Below, in pieces: positions 11,597-20,238 of a stretch of 27,501 bases of DNA; position 1 is the first letter of the stretch; each line of letters opens with the position of its first letter. The translations under genes were made by a program, and so were the position numbers. The stretch is taken from positions 1-27,501 of IMG/VR virus record IMGVR_UViG_3300011115_000374, one strand, 5' to 3'. The notes under the pieces are model-generated. The model did no database searches. It was not told where the DNA came from and was given only the letters and a program-made list of their open reading frames with translations. This DNA is from a virus.

Positions 11597-13051
11597 TCAG
11601 AAAATGGGTCGGAAGATTGACGTGAACACCTGGCTGAAAACCCTCCTGACAGCAGGGAAGAAATCCCAGCCCAAGTTGTTCCCTGCGTCCACGTTACCTG
11701 ATTTCAGAAACGCATTCCAATTTGCGCCGCCGGTAGCAGAGATGTCTTTGATCGAGACGTTGGACACCTCAACCGTCCCGGTGCTGTTGCTCAACGTGGC
11801 GCGCGTGCCTGCTGGGCTGCTATCCAGCGTGATGAGGTTGCCAGCGGTGCCAGAGACGCCAAAGGCAGCAACCGTCTGCGTCGTGCTGGCAGCAATCGTG
11901 ATGGTTGCGGGCTGCACGCTGTTCGTGATGTTTGCAAACGTATTGCTTGACTCAATCAAGAGCGTGCCAGCACCGCCTTGGTTTAGTGTAGGCCATGCTT
12001 TTCCACCGCCCACAAAATTCTTTGCGCTGGCACTGTTCATGCTAATGACACCAGTTGCAGACGAAACTGTCAGCCCCGTGACGTTTGTATTACTTTCAAA
12101 GTTTCCAGACAGCACAGACCAAGTTCCGCTGCCGATGCTCAATGTCTTTGTCCCAGCACCAAGCCCAAAGTCACCGAAGCTGACATTCTGACCATTGGCG
12201 TCCAGTGTTCCATTGGTCAGCGTCAATTTCCGGCCGCTAGATATGGCAAACGACCCTGTAAGCTGCCAAGACCCACCAACTCCGTTGAATGTTACAGGCG
12301 CATTTATGGTCTTCCCGAATAAGTTAATCTGATGCGGGCCACCTGTTGCGTTGAACGTCTGAAGAGTGTTTGTTCCGCTATCGACGGTCATAGTCGCATT
12401 CAGGATCAGGCCGCCGCGATATGTGGATGCGAAAGACCCAAGCGCCCAAGTTCCACCAAAACCTGTGAAATCCAGATCGCCGTTTGAGTTGCCTGTTGTT
12501 GTAACAATGTCGGTTCCAGCAGTGACAAATAGAGCAATGCGAGTGGCATATGTGCCAGAACCATTGTCCAGGTTGATCGTCCGCGTTCCGACAGCCCCCG
12601 CATATGTAGAGAAAACGCGAGGCGTACCGGTGATCGTGGCATTCGTTCGGTTGCCTATTGTGAAAGCAATGCCGTTGTTTCCGGTGACTGTTATACTGCC
12701 AGTTCCGAAGGCCAGCGTCCTAACATTGGCATTGGCTCCCAAGAATGTCAGAGACGTTAGGTTGAAGCTGTTGAGGTTGATCGTCCCCTGAGTAAACGTA
12801 AACGCTCCAGCGAAGGTTGGGCTTCCAGAGAAAGACAGCGTGATGTCGGCTTTGTTGACCGTGCAGGCAAGGCAGGCAGCAGTAGAGGCAACAGTGACAG
12901 TTGCAGTTGCTCCGCTGTTTGCGTCAAAAATTACATTGTCAGCACTGGTTGGAATGCCAGCAGCGCCAGCGCCGCCAGATGACAGAGACCATCTAGCATT
13001 GCTGGCGTTATCCCAAGTTCCAGTTCCGCCGACCCAGTAATACATTGCCAT
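11597..13051 (-). CDS. Repetitive beta-strand protein, likely tail appendage or adhesin
   Basis: A 484-aa protein rich in Thr, Asn, Gly and Ser. It begins MAMYYWVGGTGTWDNASNAR and IPTSADNVIFDANSG, a start widely seen in phage and metagenomic surface proteins, and continues with irregular repeats of short strands (TLTNGTLDANGQNVSFGDFG, WSVLSGNFESNTNVTGLTVS). This suggests a beta-helix or beta-solenoid. The last 20 residues, PAVRRVFSQVFTSIFRPIF, are amphipathic and different. GAGGA precedes the ATG. It directly follows the tailspike gene, so it may be a second host-contact protein or a spike partner. No enzymatic motif seen. Confidence 0.75.
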   Translation of the reverse strand: MAMYYWVGGTGTWDNASNARWSLSSGGAGAAGIPTSADNVIFDANSGATATVTVASTAACLACTVNKADITLSFSGSPTFAGAFTFTQGTINLNSFNLTSLTFLGANANVRTLAFGTGSITVTGNNGIAFTIGNRTNATITGTPRVFSTYAGAVGTRTINLDNGSGTYATRIALFVTAGTDIVTTTGNSNGDLDFTGFGGTWALGSFASTYRGGLILNATMTVDSGTNTLQTFNATGGPHQINLFGKTINAPVTFNGVGGSWQLTGSFAISSGRKLTLTNGTLDANGQNVSFGDFGLGAGTKTLSIGSGTWSVLSGNFESNTNVTGLTVSSATGVISMNSASAKNFVGGGKAWPTLNQGGAGTLLIESSNTFANITNSVQPATITIAASTTQTVAAFGVSGTAGNLITLDSSPAGTRATLSNSTGTVEVSNVSIKDISATGGANWNAFLKSGNVDAGNNLGWDFFPAVRRVFSQVFTSIFRPIF

Positions 13052-13061
13052 GCCGGGTTCC

Positions 13062-14966
13062 TCAGATGATGTTCATGGTGAAGTTGAAATCCATGTCAGT
13101 AGCCGCACCTGCAGTGTTGGCAAAGTAGATTTCAAACGTGTTGCTCGACAAGGCCATGCCAGAGCAATAGCCGAGGCCAGCAGCGCCAGATGGGGTTGCC
13201 ACCACCGCATAGGTATTTGGAGAAAGCGCGAGATTGTGCGTGACAACATAAATCCCCGTTCCTGTTTTAGTACATGACCAACCACGGGGCAGTCGCAAAG
13301 AAGTTCCAGCACTTGCAACGCGGCCAGAAAATTGCCCGAGTGGGATTTGCCACCAATTTGTTCCATCAGAAACCGCCAGAGATGGCAGCGAACTTCCCGT
13401 TCCGTCTGCGCAATACTGAATACCGTTTCTAAACCTTGACGCGCTAGGCAAAGACGCAAAAGGAATTTGGTGGTATGATCCGATTGGTGCAAAAACAGAA
13501 ACCGAAAGACCTACCAGACCACCAGTAGTGTCACAAAGCAAATTGCCACCAGCATCAAGCACTTGAGAGTTGCCAGTTGCCACCCATAAACGTGCCGCAC
13601 TAGAAACATACGGCGCATAGTCCTTAAACCCGCAACCGCTGATAGACACCAAGCTAGGGTTTGCACCATCCAGTAGAATGTTGTTCGTGACATAGCGTGT
13701 GTCCGAAAATCTTAAAAATGAGCATCCAGAAAAGGTGTTCATAGATACGTTCGTGACAGCAGTTGTGGTGCTTACAATCCAAACGTCAGCCTTGCCATTG
13801 TTGTTTTCAATATACGTGCCGTTCAAGTTAATGCCGACCGCGCCTTCTGAACCGGGCTGCTCAACATAAAGCCCCCATGAATTTGGATCGGCCAGAATCC
13901 CTGTGTACCCGTTACTCTCGATAGACCCACCGATGTAGTTAAACGTAGATGGTTTGATCAGCGATCCGCCATAAATCTGGTTGTTCAGCGTGATGACGCC
14001 ACGGAAGGATATGTTGTTTGGGTGGCTTCGTGTCCCCTTCAGAAATTTGAAACCGTAGTTATTCAATCGAATGCTGCCGGTAGAGAATGACCCAGACAAA
14101 CAATCTGTGCCGTAGATACCATATTCAAAAAATGACATATCAAAATTTTGAATATTAAAGTAAACCGACTGATCCATCTTCAAGCCGATAGAACCCGCAT
14201 TGCGTGCATAGTTTGCCTTGAGAAGGCCAATGCCTGAAAATGTGAAATATGTATGCCATCCAGCGCCAGCACCACCAATAAAGCTAATGCAAGCGCCATT
14301 ATGGTCAGACGCAATCTGGCACGAGGCTGGGTCTGCTCCTTCAAGCGCAATGCCAAACATCCCACCGCTAGTGGGGTCTTCGGTGTTAAACGAGCGATCA
14401 ATCACGAGCGGTGCGGTGGTACGATACCGTCCAGGCGGGAAGAAAAGGCCAACACCGTTTGCCACACAATAATTGATTGCGCTTTGTATTGCCGCCGTGT
14501 CATCTGTCCCAGTTCCCGGCACAGATTGAGTGCCGTTCCAGTCGCCCACAGCGCCAAAGTCGTTGACAGAGACGAAATCCTGCAAACGAGAGGTCAGGAT
14601 GCGAGAAACTGCGCCCGTCCCGCCTTGGTTATAAGTCATCTGATTGGTGTTGACGAACGACGCAGGGATTATGCCATAGCCGACCGGGCTGTAGATCACC
14701 AACTCGCTGTTTTTGTTGCGCACGGTGACCGAAAATTGTTCGTTGGCATAGATCAACGCCGGGCTGCCATTGCGCATGACGTAACCGTTTGACGTGCGCA
14801 GCGGCTGGGCTGCTGGCTGCGTCAGGGTGCTGTCATAGTAAACTTGGATCGGGTTGGTTTCCGGGTTCAAGTTCGCCGTGCCGAAATACAGATAGCCCGC
14901 ATCGAGCGGCGATCCGTTCTTGTCGGTGAAAATCGGATACGGCGGGGTAAGTTGCGTTAGCGGCAT
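13062..14966 (-). CDS. Tailspike with P22-type head-binding domain
   Basis: A 634-aa protein. Residues 1 to about 105 (PPYPIFTDKNGSPLDAGYLY, NPIQVYYDST, SELVIYSPVGYG) match the P22 tailspike head-binding fold that attaches to the virion. Residues about 130-200 (VSVNDFGAVGDWNG, GTDDTAAIQSAINYC, FFPPGRYRTT) are a pectate-lyase-3 start of a right-handed beta-helix, with about 300 residues of short strands after it. The C-terminal portion is likely for trimerisation. Such spikes bind and often cleave host surface polysaccharide; the exact active residues cannot be assigned. P22 gp9 is 667 aa. The beta-helix part looks more A+T-rich than its neighbours, compatible with exchange. AAGGA precedes the ATG. 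Confidence 0.9.
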   Translation of the reverse strand: MPLTQLTPPYPIFTDKNGSPLDAGYLYFGTANLNPETNPIQVYYDSTLTQPAAQPLRTSNGYVMRNGSPALIYANEQFSVTVRNKNSELVIYSPVGYGIIPASFVNTNQMTYNQGGTGAVSRILTSRLQDFVSVNDFGAVGDWNGTQSVPGTGTDDTAAIQSAINYCVANGVGLFFPPGRYRTTAPLVIDRSFNTEDPTSGGMFGIALEGADPASCQIASDHNGACISFIGGAGAGWHTYFTFSGIGLLKANYARNAGSIGLKMDQSVYFNIQNFDMSFFEYGIYGTDCLSGSFSTGSIRLNNYGFKFLKGTRSHPNNISFRGVITLNNQIYGGSLIKPSTFNYIGGSIESNGYTGILADPNSWGLYVEQPGSEGAVGINLNGTYIENNNGKADVWIVSTTTAVTNVSMNTFSGCSFLRFSDTRYVTNNILLDGANPSLVSISGCGFKDYAPYVSSAARLWVATGNSQVLDAGGNLLCDTTGGLVGLSVSVFAPIGSYHQIPFASLPSASRFRNGIQYCADGTGSSLPSLAVSDGTNWWQIPLGQFSGRVASAGTSLRLPRGWSCTKTGTGIYVVTHNLALSPNTYAVVATPSGAAGLGYCSGMALSSNTFEIYFANTAGAATDMDFNFTMNII

Positions 14967-15018
14967 TGGGCATCCTTTCGCGTGACTTTTACCACGAAAT
15001 GCATGGACGGGTATAGTA

Positions 15019-16920
15019 TCATTGCGGACCTGCCTGTGGCTGATCTTCAGCCGCCTTCTCTGCGCGCAGAGCCGCCGTTAGCTGCTTGATGAGTTCCTGC
15101 TCTTGCTTGCTGCCTCTGGCGACCTGCGGCAGCTTCAACAGGATGTTTCGCACAGGCGCGCTTTCATACAGACGGGCAATGCCGCCAATGGTTGCACCGC
15201 CAACGATGCCAGCGCCAGCATTTCCTAGGATGTCGGTCAAGATAGCCGCGCCGACAACAGGCACAGCCTGCACGCCAGTCGGAGGTGAAACGCCAGCGCG
15301 CCCAGCCTGCTCAGTCATCTTCAGCGCGCGGATCAGCCCCTCAACGGACTTCAGATCTTCCCCAGAGAAAAACACCCCGATGGGTGCGCCAAGGCGTATC
15401 AACTGACGCTTGAACTGATCGGGGCTTAGGTTCTCAAAGTTTCCGCCGACCTTGCTGAAAGCTTCCTGCAAAACAGCCGTGCGCGCATTGCTCTTGCCTT
15501 CAGCGGACAGGCCTCGATAAAGCGCCTTCACATCGCTGGGTTTGGCCGAGAACAGCAACGTGCGGACAACTTCAGGCGATGTGTCACCCTTGGCCAAAGC
15601 AGCTTTCATCGCCCCAAGTTCAAGTTCGCCGACCATCATGGCAAGCTGCCTGTTGGCAATGTTCCACTTGTCAAAGTCACGGCGCTGCCCGTTGGCTTTG
15701 ATGTAGTCTGCCATATCCTCGCGCAGCGGTGCATAGATGCGGCTTAGAACCTTCTCGCCCTCACTACGCACAGCCGCCAAGCTTGGATCAGTAAACGCTT
15801 CGCCGATCTGCTTACGCAGAACCTCGATAGTCGCCAAAGGCTGTCCTTGCTGGACCACTTGCGTCTGACCATTCGGAAGGTTGACTTCGCGCGTGCCTGT
15901 AAGATCGTCACGCCAAGTGATCAGACGATCGATCACGGGCTTAAACTGCGTCGGGCTGATGCTGTTCAGGCGTGCAATTTCCTCGTCGATCTTGGCAACA
16001 GATTTTGCAACTGGCACAGTGCTATTCGGCTGCGACAGGCGGTCAATCACCTCGGTCTTCATGCCGGTGTATTTTTTCAGGTTTTCGCCACGACGTGCCA
16101 GAAGATCTTTGGCCACATTCGAGATGATGGTGTTGTCTGCGGCTGATGCCTCGGTGACGCCATAGTTGCGCAAAAGATCAACCGATGCATCAATTCGTTC
16201 TTTCTGCTGCGCAGCACGCGGGCCACCAGTTCCAGCGCCGGGGATCATCTCGCCAGTGCGTTGCAACCATCGGCCAGCAAAGGTCGTCGGCTGGCGCACG
16301 TCAGTAGTCATCACGCGGATACCTAGATCTTCTGCCTCGCGCACAGCGGCTGGCAAGGCCGCCGAAGGCGTTTCTGTTCTAACCCCAGCGGCACGTCCGC
16401 CAGCGACGCCACCAACCAAGCCAGCCGCCAGTTGCGCGGCCATGCCGCCGCCTGCTTCTGCTGTGGCCTGTGCCGCAGCGCCAGCCGTGCCGCCTGCCAC
16501 AGCCTGTGCGCCAGGCTGGGCTGCAAGCTGGGTGGCAACTTGTCTTGCGCCACCCGTCAACACGTCAGCGCCATACTGAGCCATTTTAGCTTGGCCACCA
16601 GCACCAACCGCACCCTCACTGATCGCCCCGATAACACGCTCCATAGCGCTCTCAGGTTCAGGCACGCCTAGATCCGTCAACACTCGCTTGACCTGTTCAC
16701 GCAGTGGCTGCACTTCGGTTCCGAAAAGGTAGTTCTGCACTGCGGCAATGGGGTCATATACAATGCCACCAATGCCAGCCAAACCTTGCGCACCATAACG
16801 TGCTGTCAGACCAAGTTGCCGCTCCAGATCGGCAGTCATGCCTTGGGGCTTTTGTAGCTCGCCTTTGGCCGTCGCCTCGGCAATTGCAACAGCAAGCGCG
16901 ATTGGGTCTAGATCTGCCAT
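15019..16920 (-). CDS. gp16-like DNA ejection protein
   Basis: A 633-aa internal virion protein. The N-terminus is helical (MADLDPIALAVAIAEATAKG), a Gly/Ala-rich segment follows at about 105-190 (AGGTAGAAAQATAEAGGGMA), the middle is long and helical, and a second hydrophobic Gly-rich part lies near the end (VVGAAILTDILGNAGAGIVG). Hydrophobic Gly/Ala segments fit proteins that are ejected and enter membranes. It is last of three genes in the P22 gp7-gp20-gp16 positions, and P22 gp16 is 609 aa. The ATG at 16920 overlaps the upstream TAA (TAATG). Assigned by order, size and composition; no enzymatic motif seen. Confidence 0.75.
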   Translation of the reverse strand: MADLDPIALAVAIAEATAKGELQKPQGMTADLERQLGLTARYGAQGLAGIGGIVYDPIAAVQNYLFGTEVQPLREQVKRVLTDLGVPEPESAMERVIGAISEGAVGAGGQAKMAQYGADVLTGGARQVATQLAAQPGAQAVAGGTAGAAAQATAEAGGGMAAQLAAGLVGGVAGGRAAGVRTETPSAALPAAVREAEDLGIRVMTTDVRQPTTFAGRWLQRTGEMIPGAGTGGPRAAQQKERIDASVDLLRNYGVTEASAADNTIISNVAKDLLARRGENLKKYTGMKTEVIDRLSQPNSTVPVAKSVAKIDEEIARLNSISPTQFKPVIDRLITWRDDLTGTREVNLPNGQTQVVQQGQPLATIEVLRKQIGEAFTDPSLAAVRSEGEKVLSRIYAPLREDMADYIKANGQRRDFDKWNIANRQLAMMVGELELGAMKAALAKGDTSPEVVRTLLFSAKPSDVKALYRGLSAEGKSNARTAVLQEAFSKVGGNFENLSPDQFKRQLIRLGAPIGVFFSGEDLKSVEGLIRALKMTEQAGRAGVSPPTGVQAVPVVGAAILTDILGNAGAGIVGGATIGGIARLYESAPVRNILLKLPQVARGSKQEQELIKQLTAALRAEKAAEDQPQAGPQ

Positions 16921-18275
16921 TATTGCCCCATTTTCTCTTGGTAAACTTTCCAAGCAAATTCACGGAGATCAGGGGCCAGTGCCATGACTTTGGGATCGGC
17001 CATGAATGCAGCCTTTGCATCGCCGCCAGCAGGCGCCGGGGCAGCGGCAGGCGCAGGGGCAGTGCCTGCAGTGCCTGCAGTCGCAGCAGTCGCAGCACGC
17101 GCACCGAACACGTTGATCGGGTCAAGCCCATAGTTATCGACAATCAGTTGATAGCTTTGCTGAACGCCCTGCTCCTGCGCTTTAGCGGCTCTCAGATATT
17201 CCCCGGCAAGGCGCGTGAAGTCAGCGCGCTGCCGTTCGCTTAGGAATTGCCCGTCCTCAACCTTTGCCGCAATGCCAGTCAAGCGCGCCAGCAGACCGCC
17301 CGCGTTGGCAGCAGTCGCGAATTCAGTTTCACGCACCACCGATCCTGGGTCCAGCATCTTCATGAACGACGTAACAAGCGCGATGTCACCTGCACCGCTC
17401 TGATCCAGTGACGACGTTTCAATGATTGAGAAATTGCGTTCAGCCGCACCCAGATCCTCCGTGCGCTTTGCATATTCACCGCGCAGGCGGGCTTCCTCTG
17501 CAATCTTCTGCTGCAGCGTCAAACCTTCTTCCTTTGCTTTGGTTTCCAGATCGATAGCCGCATCAAGAACGCTTTGCGGGATGAGACCGGCTTCCACGTC
17601 TTGCGCAATCTTGCCCAGAGGCGACGCACCTTCTGGTACTGCCTGATCCTGCCCCGCCAGCTTGAGGATCGTCTCGGCCTGCTTGTCGTCAATCGCGCGG
17701 GTTGCAACCAAGGTGCCAAGCATGGAAACCCCGTATGCGCGGGGGTCTGCCTCAAGAATGGCACGATTCGCGCGCAATGCTTGCGCCTCGGCCATAGCCT
17801 CTGGCGTGCCTGTATTCTCCGCAGCCGCAATGCGCTCATCAAACAATGCCAGCGCAGCGGCGGGGTTTCCTGTCAGCGCAGGAATAGTTGTTTCAATGTT
17901 GAACTGAACTTGAGGCTGCCGCTTTGCAGATTCAATCGCACTGAATGCTGTTGCAAATTCGGCAAAGGTATCAGCGTTGCCAAGCGCATATTGGTTCAAC
18001 GCATCAACGGTCAACTTGCCATCAATCGCACTTTGGCGAAGCTGCATCAACTGCGCCTGCATGGCATCAGCCTTGGCGCGCTCCTTGGCAGCCGCCGCGC
18101 GTTGCTCCTCAGCAGCCGCCGCCGCACGGGATTCTTGAGCCGCACGCAGAGCCATCGCCTGCGACCGTTCTTGCATGATTTGGGTTTGCTCAATGTCCTG
18201 GCGACCCAAGCCATATCCCATCAGCGCCTGCTCAATGGGGCTTTTCACGTCGAGCATGTAGTTGATCGGTTCCAT
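16920..18275 (-). CDS. gp20-like DNA ejection protein
   Basis: A 451-aa mostly helical protein. From about residue 30 it has a Gln/Ala/Arg-rich helix (RSQAMALRAAQESRAAAAAE and on to QLMQLRQSAIDGKL), likely a long coiled coil. An Ala/Pro/Gly/Thr low-complexity linker lies near residue 410 (AATAATAGTAGTAPAPAAAP), matching a short DNA repeat at 17054-17095, and the end is helical. P22 gp20 is 471 aa. The ATG at 18275 has GGAGG about nine bases upstream and overlaps the upstream stop (TAATG); an earlier in-frame start at 18407 is rejected. Called by position between gp7- and gp16-like genes. Confidence 0.75.
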   Translation of the reverse strand: MEPINYMLDVKSPIEQALMGYGLGRQDIEQTQIMQERSQAMALRAAQESRAAAAAEEQRAAAAKERAKADAMQAQLMQLRQSAIDGKLTVDALNQYALGNADTFAEFATAFSAIESAKRQPQVQFNIETTIPALTGNPAAALALFDERIAAAENTGTPEAMAEAQALRANRAILEADPRAYGVSMLGTLVATRAIDDKQAETILKLAGQDQAVPEGASPLGKIAQDVEAGLIPQSVLDAAIDLETKAKEEGLTLQQKIAEEARLRGEYAKRTEDLGAAERNFSIIETSSLDQSGAGDIALVTSFMKMLDPGSVVRETEFATAANAGGLLARLTGIAAKVEDGQFLSERQRADFTRLAGEYLRAAKAQEQGVQQSYQLIVDNYGLDPINVFGARAATAATAGTAGTAPAPAAAPAPAGGDAKAAFMADPKVMALAPDLREFAWKVYQEKMGQ

Positions 18276-18961
18276 TAGAACGCGCCTCCGTTGTAGAACA
18301 TGCCCTGACCGAATGTCAGCGGCGAGGTGGCTCCTTGAGGCGTGTATCCCTGATAAGCGGCGCCACGCCCAGCAAGCATTCCAACGTTTCCAATCAGATT
18401 GCCCCAAGTCTGGCCCTGCGCCAGCGCATTACCGGCCTGTGCTGCGCCGACTTGGCCATACAGGTTCGCAATGTTCGCTCCGGTCTGCTGGCCAAAACCT
18501 GCCTGCCCGGTCGCAGCCGCTTGCCCTGCGCTGGCAAGGCCGCCTAGGCGGCTGTATTGCTGATTGATAAGACCGCTCAAAATCTCGGGCCGGAACTTGG
18601 CAAGAGCGCCCTGCACGTTGCCGCCACGAAGGCCGCCCGTGGCCGCTGCATTTTGAAGGATTGACTCCTCGCCTTGCCGGGTCAGTGCCTGAAACTCTGG
18701 CCCCTGCTCCAAAGCAGTTATCGCTGCGCGCTGCGCATCAACACCACCAGCCCCAACAAGCGCAGCCTGCTGAGACAACGCGCTAGATCCTGTTTCAATG
18801 TAAGGCTTTAGAAGCTGCTGGATGGCGTCAAACTGGCGGCGCTGCTCTTCAACACCTTTGTCTGCAGCCTCAACCTGTGCTGTTGAGGCTTTGCTTGCAG
18901 CTTTTGACTGCACGATGCCGCTGATAACTGATCCGCCAAGTACTGCTGCTGCGACCCACAT
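18275..18961 (-). CDS. gp7-like DNA ejection protein
   Basis: A 228-aa protein starting MWVAAAVLGGSVISGIVQSK, an N-terminal hydrophobic Gly-containing helix, followed by a helical region (STAQVEAADKGVEEQRRQFD) and a Gly/Ala/Gln-rich C-terminal half (AGQAAATGQAGFGQQTGANI). This pattern occurs in many podophage internal proteins, and P22 gp7 is 229 aa. Such proteins leave the capsid with the DNA and help form the trans-envelope channel. It overlaps both neighbours by TAATG junctions. Confidence 0.8.
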   Translation of the reverse strand: MWVAAAVLGGSVISGIVQSKAASKASTAQVEAADKGVEEQRRQFDAIQQLLKPYIETGSSALSQQAALVGAGGVDAQRAAITALEQGPEFQALTRQGEESILQNAAATGGLRGGNVQGALAKFRPEILSGLINQQYSRLGGLASAGQAAATGQAGFGQQTGANIANLYGQVGAAQAGNALAQGQTWGNLIGNVGMLAGRGAAYQGYTPQGATSPLTFGQGMFYNGGAF

Positions 18962-19509
18962 TAGTTTGACCTCTCAAGACATTTTCTTGTTTCGTCATCA
19001 ATTGCTTCTACAATTGCTTCTACGATGGAAATTTCAATCTGCTTATCATTCCATGCTTCGCTCTTATCGATGAACTCGTCTTCTATCTCAGATAAATCTG
19101 TTTTGTCTGTCGCGTGGATGTTCTGAAAGATACAGTCTTCAATAGAATAACCAAACTTTCGGCCCGGTTCACTGATGAATATATATGGCCCCTCGATGAC
19201 CTTTGCCTGACCGTTGACAAAAACAGCCATCTTTCCCTTGAGCAATACATTCATCGTTTGCTTTTTGTGAGCATGACCCATGATGTAAGTCCCAGCAGGA
19301 ATAAAACCCTCGCGGATGTATATCCCTGCCCCAAAATGGTGCACAACCGGGCAATCAACCTGCGGCGCAGAAAGCATCATCGCCTCGATGTGATCGAGCG
19401 ATGTCGCAACAGCGATGTCGTGATTGACCTGCACCAACGCGCCCTCTGCGGAACATGGCTGCTGGATGCCGTTGGTCTCAGCGTCGGCAGTATCGCGCAA
19501 ATCCTTCAT
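18961..19509 (-). CDS. Cupin-fold protein in the virion module
   Basis: A 182-aa protein with a cupin barrel at about 55-140: FGAGIYIREGFIPAGTYIMG, then HAHKKQTMNVLLKGKM, the conserved HxH segment of a metal-binding cupin, and GPYIFISEPGRKFGYS. Cupins of this sort occur in several podophages near virion genes; their role is unknown. The C-terminal tail is acidic and carries the repeat VEAIVEAI, encoded by a perfect 12-bp tandem duplication at 18999-19022. The C-terminal coding part is visibly more A+T-rich than neighbours. GAGGG lies about 10 bases before the ATG. Confidence 0.84.
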   Translation of the reverse strand: MKDLRDTADAETNGIQQPCSAEGALVQVNHDIAVATSLDHIEAMMLSAPQVDCPVVHHFGAGIYIREGFIPAGTYIMGHAHKKQTMNVLLKGKMAVFVNGQAKVIEGPYIFISEPGRKFGYSIEDCIFQNIHATDKTDLSEIEDEFIDKSEAWNDKQIEISIVEAIVEAIDDETRKCLERSN

Positions 19510-19521
19510 TTTGCCAAGCCC

Positions 19522-19893
19522 TCAGTCATCTTCTTCCCACGCCTGGCAAGTGCGCAGGTTGTGACAGACGAAATCAAACTTTCCGCAATAGCCGCGACCA
19601 CCGCCGTCCATGTCAAACTTGTCAAGCGGGATGGCTTCCATCTTGGCTTGGAACATAGGGTCGTTCTGGAAGTATTCGCAGTTGGCGCAAAGACGCCGCC
19701 GCGCTTCCTTCTCATCCATGCCCCAAGCCTTGCCGACCGACGCCCAGAACTCCTTGTTGTCATTCGGTTCAACCGAAGCCTTCTCGGGGCCAAGCTGCCA
19801 TTCATCAATCACCATCTGGCGATTCTTGCGGTTCTGCGATGCAGAAACGATCTTTGTGGTCGAAAGACCAAACTCAATCATCATGTCGTCCAT
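19522..19893 (-). CDS. Cys-rich putative metal-binding protein
   Basis: A 123-aa protein. The C-terminal half has five cysteines in RRLCANCEYFQND and GYCGKFDFVCHNLRTCQAWE, that is CxxC, then CxxxxxxC and a last Cys before an aromatic. The spacing recalls small iron-sulphur or zinc-ribbon proteins with CxYF...C...C elements, but five rather than four Cys leaves the ligand set open. The N-terminal half is polar. GGAGG precedes the ATG and the start overlaps the upstream stop (TAATG). It sits between structural genes, so a virion or assembly function is possible. Confidence 0.75.
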   Translation of the reverse strand: MDDMMIEFGLSTTKIVSASQNRKNRQMVIDEWQLGPEKASVEPNDNKEFWASVGKAWGMDEKEARRRLCANCEYFQNDPMFQAKMEAIPLDKFDMDGGGRGYCGKFDFVCHNLRTCQAWEEDD

Positions 19894-20228
19894 TATGAAA
19901 CCTCCCGGCCTGAACAGCGAATTGTGAGAGACGTGGCCGCACTGGCCAGCGTCGAGATGAAGCCACCAGCCTCAAGCACATGACCAACCAACTCAGGGCA
20001 GGTATAGGTCTCGTCTGGCACGATGGTGCGGGCATCGATGATCCGGTTGCTTGCCCCGGCAGTCCCCAGAACCGTCACAAGGTTTACCGACAGCGCGACG
20101 TTGCTGGCGCTGGTATTGGTGACGGTGAACTTGTCGATGATCGCCTTGACCGCCGTAGCGGTGTATTGCGCGGTCTGCGCACTCTCAGCCTGCTTGGCTG
20201 GGATCAGAACCTTTGGCGTGACTGCCAT
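19893..20228 (-). CDS. Small beta-rich virion protein
   Basis: A 111-aa protein (MAVTPKVLIPAKQAESAQTA...) of short beta strands (FTVTNTSASNVALSVNLVTV and SLTIRCSGREV). It looks like a small phage structural domain that displays an Ig-like or beta-sandwich fold. It lies at the place of P22 gene 14, but similarity to gp14 is not evident. A near-perfect AAGGAGGTCGGT lies ahead of the ATG, one of the strongest ribosome sites in the window, so the product may be needed in many copies. Confidence 0.72.
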   Translation of the reverse strand: MAVTPKVLIPAKQAESAQTAQYTATAVKAIIDKFTVTNTSASNVALSVNLVTVLGTAGASNRIIDARTIVPDETYTCPELVGHVLEAGGFISTLASAATSLTIRCSGREVS

Positions 20229-20238
20229 ACCGACCTCC

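Noticed and set aside
14967-15018. Possible promoter or terminator before the tailspike
   Set aside because: Only a weak bulged stem (CGTG/CACG with TTT/AAA) and a TATACC-like box without a -35; not enough to call.
16923-16953. Upstream extension of the gp16-like protein from a TTG
   Set aside because: The ATG at 16920 forms the TAATG overlap seen at the neighbouring junctions, while the extension overlaps the preceding gene.
17054-17095. Short GC-rich tandem repeat
   Set aside because: It encodes the Ala/Pro/Thr linker of the gp20-like protein; a codon-level low-complexity stretch rather than a regulatory repeat.
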